Below are positions 6,550 to 10,600 of a stretch of 10,600 bases of DNA, in pieces. The DNA is from Pseudomonadota bacterium (GTDB taxonomy: Bacteria; Pseudomonadota; Alphaproteobacteria; RF32; CAG-239): positions 1-10,600 of the forward strand of contig JAJWCP010000047.1 of the NCBI GenBank assembly GCA_021617435.1, read 5' to 3'. The stretch's first letter is position 1, and each line of letters starts with the position of its first letter. Both the position numbers and the translations under genes were made by a program. The notes under the pieces are model-generated. The model was not told the origin of the DNA. It did no database searches and was given only the letters and a program-made list of their open reading frames with translations.

Positions 6550-8122
6550 TTGGCCCCCTTTTGTAAAAAAGTTTCAAAACTTCCGAAATATCCAACACTT
6601 TAGTTATTTTAGCCATAATCAAAAAAGTTGCAAGCCCGAAAATGCCAAAGGCGCCCAATAAGCACAATTTAAGCGCCACGCCAAGCCGCAACCAGTTGCC
6701 GACCAGCGCATTAAGCCCAAGTTCCGCGGCATACACCATTACTCCCATAAAAACTGAACAAAACGCTATTTTAAGCATTTTAGCGCATAGTACCGGCGAA
6801 AGCTGCCAAAACCCGCGCTTTTTGAGCCCATGCAGATATTGCGCAAGCGATACAAACGCCGCAATGGTGGTAGCTGTGGCAATACCGACATGCCCAAAAG
6901 GTTTCATTAAGAGCAAACAAGCGATTAAGTTGGTTAAAAATACTACCGCGCTGTACTTTACCGGCGTTACCGTGTCGCCGCGGGCAAAAAAGTTCGGCAT
7001 TAAGGCTTTAACCAACACATAACATGGAAGCCCGACGGAATATGCCCGCACCGCCATTGCCGTCATAGCAGTGTCTTCCGCATTAAATTTACCGTGTTCA
7101 AACAAAATATTAATGACCGGAGCTGCTAAAACAATCATCATCACCGCCGCCGGAAATGAAAGTAAAGCGCCATACTCAACCGCTTTGTTTTGCGACTGCG
7201 CGCTACCTTCTTTGTCACCTGCTTTTAATTGCTTGGAGAGAATCGGCAGCAGCGCCACGCTGATGGCGGCGCCGACCACGCCCAAAGGCAGTTGCTGCAA
7301 GCGGTTGGCGTAATAAAGCCATGAAATGGCGCCCGTGCCGACCAATGAAACCAAGATGGTATCAACCACCATATTAATTTGATAAATTCCGGCGCCGACT
7401 ACCCCTGGAGCGATGCGTTTAAACAAGGTTTTAATTTCAGAATCGCGAATAATTTTACCGATTGCCAAATATGGCGTTATGCTCACATGTTGTTTATGCA
7501 AAAAATAAGCGAGCCACAAAATTTCAAGGAAACCGGCAAAAGTAATGCCGATGGCGAATCCGTGCGCCGGAGTTATGCTGAACGGCACAAAAACAAAAGC
7601 CGCCGTAATCATGCCTAAATTTAAGATTATCGGCGCCGCGGCGGGAGCGGCAAATTTTTCAAGCGAGTTTAAAATTCCGGCCTGAAATGAAACCACGGAA
7701 ACAAACAACAAAAACGGAAAGGTTATGCGGCATAATGAAACAGCAAGCTCAGTTTTACCGGCATCATTTGCAAAACCGGGGGCTAAAACATGCACCACGG
7801 CAGGCATAAAAACTTCAAACAGCAGAACAAAAACAACCAAAAAGAATACTAAAAGCGAAATGGCGCGCGAGGCAAAATACATAGATTTTTTTTGCCCCTC
7901 AGCCACAAGTTTTTGGGAAAATATCGGCACAAAAGCACTGGTAAACGCTCCTTCCGCAAACAGACTCCGGAACAAATTAGGCAATTTAAACGAAACAAAA
8001 AACGCATCTGAAATTGCTCCGGCACCAAGCATGTTGGCAAGCACCATATCGCGTAAAAACCCGGTAATCCGGCTGACAAAAGTAAAACAGCCAAAAGTGG
8101 CAACAGATTTAAATAAAGACAT
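6518..8122 (-). CDS. murJ: lipid II flippase MurJ (MviN)
   Basis: Flips undecaprenyl-linked lipid II from the cytoplasmic to the periplasmic face of the inner membrane during peptidoglycan synthesis. 534 residues, polytopic (about 14 hydrophobic segments), slightly longer than the E. coli protein. The N-terminus aligns almost column for column with E. coli MurJ: Arg18 in VSRITGF, Arg24 in FLRD, Asp39 in ISDAFFV and Arg52 in KLPNLFR, all residues reported essential there. FAEGAFTSAFVPI and the YYANRLQQLPLGVVG block (Arg274) are also typical. The ATG at 8122 has AAGGGGCGG just upstream. It is the first gene of the six-gene minus-strand run and overlaps the DUF2333 gene by 32 bases. No truncation or frameshift. 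Confidence 0.96.
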   Translation of the reverse strand: MSLFKSVATFGCFTFVSRITGFLRDMVLANMLGAGAISDAFFVSFKLPNLFRSLFAEGAFTSAFVPIFSQKLVAEGQKKSMYFASRAISLLVFFLVVFVLLFEVFMPAVVHVLAPGFANDAGKTELAVSLCRITFPFLLFVSVVSFQAGILNSLEKFAAPAAAPIILNLGMITAAFVFVPFSITPAHGFAIGITFAGFLEILWLAYFLHKQHVSITPYLAIGKIIRDSEIKTLFKRIAPGVVGAGIYQINMVVDTILVSLVGTGAISWLYYANRLQQLPLGVVGAAISVALLPILSKQLKAGDKEGSAQSQNKAVEYGALLSFPAAVMMIVLAAPVINILFEHGKFNAEDTAMTAMAVRAYSVGLPCYVLVKALMPNFFARGDTVTPVKYSAVVFLTNLIACLLLMKPFGHVGIATATTIAAFVSLAQYLHGLKKRGFWQLSPVLCAKMLKIAFCSVFMGVMVYAAELGLNALVGNWLRLGVALKLCLLGAFGIFGLATFLIMAKITKVLDISEVLKLFYKRGPNAKQTAMENH

Positions 8123-8135
8123 TTCCGCCCCTTAA

Positions 8136-8191
8136 ATTATAAACAGCATTAATGTAGCTGAAAAAGTTTGCCTTTGCACTAATTTTTTATA
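8136..8191 (-). promoter_or_regulatory. candidate promoter region for murJ operon
   Basis: Two possible -10 boxes are seen on the minus strand: TATAAA (8186-8191), which would give a leader of about 57 bases, and TATAAT (8136-8141), a perfect hexamer but so close to the start that the predicted transcript would begin inside the ribosome binding site. Neither has a good -35. I favour the distal one. It lies in the 167-base divergent gap shared with the small plus-strand gene. Confidence 0.3.
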
Positions 8192-8229
8192 CAGCCTGTG
8201 AATTTATTAAAAAACTTGTTGAAAAATAC

Positions 8230-8259
8230 TTGACAAAACCAAAAATCTATGCTTAAGAT
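8230..8259 (+). promoter_or_regulatory. sigma70-type promoter for 54-aa gene
   Basis: A perfect TTGACA (8230-8235) is followed after 18 bases by TAAGAT (8254-8259, 4 of 6 matches). The predicted start near 8266 gives a leader of about 24 bases that carries the ribosome binding site GAAAGGA. This is the best -35 box in the window. Confidence 0.6.
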
Positions 8260-8289
8260 AGACAAAACGTTCCACGAAAGGATAAAAAA

Positions 8290-8454
8290 ATGAGTAAAGC
8301 AACTATACAGGCAAAATTCCGCGGAAAGCGCATTGCACACGGCTATTTTAAACATGGTAAGCCTACCAGAAGCTTGTTGAGAACTATGGATGCTATGAAA
8401 AAGTCTGAAACAACAAATACTGCCGTTCAAATGAAAGAGCAACAAACTCGTTAA
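8290..8454 (+). CDS. small basic protein, 54 aa, unrecognised
   Basis: A short reading frame with full expression signals: a TTGACA promoter at 8230, ribosome binding site GAAAGGA at 8276-8282 spaced 7 bases from the ATG, and a strong terminator 30 bases after the TAA. The protein begins MSKATIQAKFRGKRIAHGYF and ends KEQQTR. It is strongly basic (Lys and Arg about a quarter of residues), has no cysteine, no signal peptide and no membrane segment. The middle, residues about 25-40 (PTRSLLRTMDAMKK), is likely helical. It matches no ribosomal protein or known small regulator that I recognise. Composition suggests nucleic-acid binding, but that is inference. It is transcribed alone, divergent from murJ and convergent with rlmH. 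Confidence 0.7.
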   Translation: MSKATIQAKFRGKRIAHGYFKHGKPTRSLLRTMDAMKKSETTNTAVQMKEQQTR

Positions 8455-8484
8455 TTCCTCTAAAAATGTGTTTTATAATATCAG

Positions 8485-8511
8485 AAAAACTGCCGTAACG
8501 GCAGTTTTTTT
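8485..8511 (+). terminator. intrinsic terminator between small gene and rlmH
   Basis: AAAAACTGCCG (8485-8495), loop TAA, CGGCAGTTTTT (8499-8509) form a perfect 11-bp stem followed by T to 8511. It ends the plus-strand small gene, and with five T on the opposite side it also serves rlmH, whose stop is 6 bases away. Confidence 0.9.
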
Positions 8512-8516
8512 GTAGC

Positions 8517-8957
8517 TTATTCGCGGTGATACGGGTGACCGCTGATAATGGTTTGCGCCCTATAAATTTGTTCGGTTAAAACCGCGCGCATTAACATATG
8601 AGGCAAGGTTAATTTGCCGAATGAAAGCACCATATCGGCGCGTTTGCGGGTTGATTCAATATGCCCGTCAGCGCCGCCGATTAAAAAACAAATATCAGAA
8701 CATCCGGCTGACATCCAATTTTCAAGTTTATGAGCTAATTCAGTGCTTTTAATATTTTCACCCCGCTCGTCTAACACCACCACTTTAGCTCCGTGCGGAA
8801 TTGATGAAGTTAAAAACTCCGCCTCATCTGCCTGATTGGAATTGTCTTTTTCTTTAATGATAATATCCCATGACGAGCGCTTAACATATTCGGCAATAAG
8901 CATCGCTTCCGGCGAGTTTTTTTTGCATTTTCCGATAGCTAAAATATGAACTTTCAT
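8517..8957 (-). CDS. rlmH: 23S rRNA pseudouridine-1915 N3-methyltransferase
   Basis: SPOUT-class, SAM-dependent enzyme that methylates pseudouridine 1915 in helix 69 of 23S rRNA in assembled 70S ribosomes. 146 residues, close to the usual 155. It begins MKVHILAIGK; the SAM-site loop is FLIGGADG (residues 91-98); the diagnostic C-terminus is HPYHRE, preceded by LPHMLMRAVLTEQIYRA. All expected trefoil-knot motifs are present. Start: an in-frame ATG at 8978 would add 7 residues, but GGGAG lies 5 bases upstream of the ATG at 8957 and the family begins with this MKV, so 8957 is chosen. It is a single-gene unit here, with its own promoter and a shared terminator; the frequent neighbours rsfS and nadD are not in the window. 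Confidence 0.96.
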   Translation of the reverse strand: MKVHILAIGKCKKNSPEAMLIAEYVKRSSWDIIIKEKDNSNQADEAEFLTSSIPHGAKVVVLDERGENIKSTELAHKLENWMSAGCSDICFLIGGADGHIESTRKRADMVLSFGKLTLPHMLMRAVLTEQIYRAQTIISGHPYHRE

Positions 8958-8981
8958 GTTTTCTCCCTTAAAAAACATTCA

Positions 8982-9010
8982 ACCATAACATTTTTGTTTT
9001 ACTATGACAA
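8982..9010 (-). promoter_or_regulatory. candidate promoter for rlmH
   Basis: On the minus strand TTGTCA (9005-9010) and TATGGT (8982-8987) are separated by exactly 17 bases, 5 of 6 and 4 of 6 matches. The predicted start gives a leader of about 18-20 bases containing the GGGAG ribosome binding site. An 8-base palindrome AAGCGCTT (9009-9016) touches the -35 box. Confidence 0.5.
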
Positions 9011-9052
9011 GCGCTTAATTCAGTTGTTGCAATATAGAAGGATGCATGTTAT

Positions 9053-9058
9053 TATAAT
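9053..9058 (+). promoter_or_regulatory. candidate -10 box for the HENQH protein gene
   Basis: A perfect TATAAT on the plus strand in the 131-base divergent gap. TTGCAA at 9027-9032 is 20 bases away, too far for an ordinary -35, so the promoter call rests on the -10 alone. Transcription from it would start near 9065, upstream of the preferred ATG at 9089. Confidence 0.35.
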
Positions 9059-9088
9059 GATAGTTTTATGATAATGAGCGGGTTTGCC

Positions 9089-10513
9089 ATGTCTAAAGAA
9101 TCTTTGAAAAAGTTTTTACGCTCCAAAAGCACATCGCTATCTGTGGTTTTGGCAATGGCAACCGCCGCCAATGCTTCGGCTCAAGTTTCAGATGAACAAA
9201 AACAAGAAATTAAAAACAACATAGAAGCTTTTATGAAAGGTAAAAAGAAAGAAGTTGTTATTCCGATTGATGAAAATCGGCGCTTTGTATACTCGCAAAG
9301 CGGAAAGGGCAAAAAAGAATGTTATGTGTTTACTGATGATAAAACGCTTGGGTATGACGGGGTTATCTATTATGATGAAAGAATCACGAAAGAGGCTAAA
9401 AAAGAATATAAAGAGGATCAGAAAGAAGCTTTTAAAAATGCGCCCGAAAATGAAACAAAGGTTATTACTGCGCAAGATTTTATTGATGAATGTATTCAAA
9501 AGGGCGGGCATTTTTTGAGGGGAAGTTATTCTGCCGATAATAAAAACATTACCGAGATATCATATACCGGAACAGCGGAAGAAATTGAAAACGCCGTTAA
9601 AAATCTGAACAACGACATAATCTCCTCCTTATCAGCGCAACAAATTGCCGAAAAATATCAGACAAAACTCGTTAACCAAGATGCGCGCGACGTTGCCGCT
9701 ATTTCAGCACATGAAAATCAGCATTTTGTAAATGATAAAAACAATACTTATGCTCCCGGATTAAACGCCGCTGAGTATGGAAAATTAAACTGTTGGGACG
9801 AGTGTTCCGCCAATATGGCAAGCCTGATTTTGGCAAACCATAACTATAAAAACGCGTTAAAAGCAGGAATTACGCAAGAAGAAGCATTAAAAGAACTTGA
9901 TGTTTGCGGAAAAAGATATTCTTTTTATAAAGATGCCATCGCTAACGGGCTTAATCCGGATAGTCAAGAGGCTAAAAAGCTGATGGCGCAAGGCACCGTT
10001 AAAATGTGGCAAGAAAAATGTCAGCAAGGTTATGAATCGCAAATTGAACAGCATATAAAAAGCGCTAAAGACGCTAACACAGCCGGTTTAATTATCGGTA
10101 ATGAAAAAGATTATCGTAAGCGCGTTAATAAAATGTTTGATTCTTTTGATGAAAACCCCAAACTAAAAGCCGCAGGCGTTAAAGTTGGAAAATTTTCAGA
10201 GTATATTCAGAATATAGAAATTCAGCTTTCGGAAAAAAGTATGCAAACGGCAAATAAAGTTACGCAGTCAAGCACCGGTTTCAGCTTGGAAGAAGGTAAG
10301 CAAATCAGTGAGGCGCTCCCCGGCAATCAGAAAAAAGATCAAAAAACACTTGCCAAAATAATGTCCAACCCGCAAAAACTTTTATCGCTCAGCGGACGAG
10401 CTGACAATGCCGCTAAAGCGCCATCACAAAATGAAAATGCGGATTTCACCAAAACTAAACAGGCTCATAATTTTATGGGCGGCATATTTAAACAGCGAGA
10501 AAACAACCGATAA
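9089..10513 (+). CDS. secreted protein with HExxH zinc-metallopeptidase motif
   Basis: Unrecognised family, 474 residues from Met at 9089. The N-terminus is a signal peptide: basic SKESLKKFLRSKS, hydrophobic TSLSVVLAMATAANA, likely cleaved after ASA. The putative active site is AISAHENQHF: HENQH fits HExxH (His208, Glu209, His212 in this numbering). Twenty-six residues after the second His comes CWDECSANMASLIL, whose Glu238 is a plausible third zinc ligand as in gluzincins. Six cysteines are present in the mature part. The C-terminal half is helical and charged, ending in a low-complexity polar tail. Start: ATGs at 9068 and 9074 are in frame but have no ribosome binding site at usable distance; the ATG at 9089 follows GAGCGGG and directly begins the signal peptide. 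Substrate unknown; protease activity is inference from the motif. Confidence 0.75.
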   Translation: MSKESLKKFLRSKSTSLSVVLAMATAANASAQVSDEQKQEIKNNIEAFMKGKKKEVVIPIDENRRFVYSQSGKGKKECYVFTDDKTLGYDGVIYYDERITKEAKKEYKEDQKEAFKNAPENETKVITAQDFIDECIQKGGHFLRGSYSADNKNITEISYTGTAEEIENAVKNLNNDIISSLSAQQIAEKYQTKLVNQDARDVAAISAHENQHFVNDKNNTYAPGLNAAEYGKLNCWDECSANMASLILANHNYKNALKAGITQEEALKELDVCGKRYSFYKDAIANGLNPDSQEAKKLMAQGTVKMWQEKCQQGYESQIEQHIKSAKDANTAGLIIGNEKDYRKRVNKMFDSFDENPKLKAAGVKVGKFSEYIQNIEIQLSEKSMQTANKVTQSSTGFSLEEGKQISEALPGNQKKDQKTLAKIMSNPQKLLSLSGRADNAAKAPSQNENADFTKTKQAHNFMGGIFKQRENNR

Positions 10514-10600
10514 TTTTTCATTTGCTTTTTAGCGGTGCTTTATATAACTTATACACAGCACGGACTCGTAAATATTGCAAAAAAAAAACGCGAGCTAAAA
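10514..10600. other. AT-rich non-coding tail with one DnaA-box match
   Basis: No gene, hairpin terminator or convincing promoter seen in these 87 bases. A perfect match to the DnaA box consensus TTATNCACA occurs at 10549-10557 (TTATACACA), and a ten-A run lies near the end. A single 9-mer match is weak evidence. Confidence 0.3.

Noticed and set aside
8179..8445. 88-residue minus-strand open frame rich in Phe and Cys
   Set aside because: It is antisense to the 54-codon gene and its promoter, has no ribosome binding site, and its composition is that of a shadow frame.
9009..9016. Palindrome AAGCGCTT next to the rlmH -35 box as an operator
   Set aside because: Eight bases is too short and common; no second copy or known regulator site recognised.
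9188..9511. 107-residue minus-strand hydrophobic open frame
   Set aside because: Lies wholly antisense to the secreted HENQH protein; its Phe/Ile richness mirrors Lys/Glu codons on the true strand.

Overview
The window reads as a low-to-moderate GC alphaproteobacterial chromosome segment, most likely from an uncultured, host-associated (gut-type) lineage near Rhodospirillales or Rickettsiales. This placement is inference from three things: a pilin N-terminus of the GRSMVEMLGVLAIIGVLS type, a mitochondrial-style NFU scaffold, and a palindromic repeat family inserted inside a coding sequence. No rRNA, tRNA, CRISPR array or transposase gene was seen. The standard genetic code fits every gene.

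Layout. (1) 18-896, plus strand: a type IV pilin-like protein whose leader, normally short, is expanded to 87 residues by palindromic repeat DNA. (2) 893-1351, minus: an unrecognised 152-residue protein, convergent with the pilin and overlapping it by four bases. (3) 1396-1617, minus: infA (IF-1), with its own candidate promoter and a clear terminator. (4) 1669-8122, minus: a tightly packed six-gene run in the order murJ, DUF2333 protein, NFU Fe-S scaffold, Bax-like glucosaminidase-fold protein, glyoxalase II-like hydrolase, sensor histidine kinase. Genes overlap or are 11 bases apart, so they are probably one transcript. (5) 8290-8454, plus: a 54-residue basic small protein with its own promoter and terminator. 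(6) 8517-8957, minus: rlmH. (7) 9089-10513, plus: a secreted protein with an HENQH zinc-protease motif. The last 87 bases hold no gene.

How the parts may fit. The long operon mixes cell-wall precursor export (MurJ), a membrane-anchored protein of unknown role, Fe-S cluster delivery, a periplasmic wall-hydrolase-like protein, a metallo-beta-lactamase-fold thioesterase and a membrane sensor kinase with no response regulator in view. An envelope theme links at least three of the six, but functional coupling is inference. Several members carry altered key residues: the Bax-like protein lacks the expected catalytic glutamate, and the glyoxalase II-like protein lacks the usual glutathione-binding basic residues.

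The most unusual items are the repeat-built pilin leader, the probable pseudo-glucosaminidase, the unrecognised secreted HExxH protein, the cysteine-rich PAS sensor kinase and the orphan 54-residue gene.
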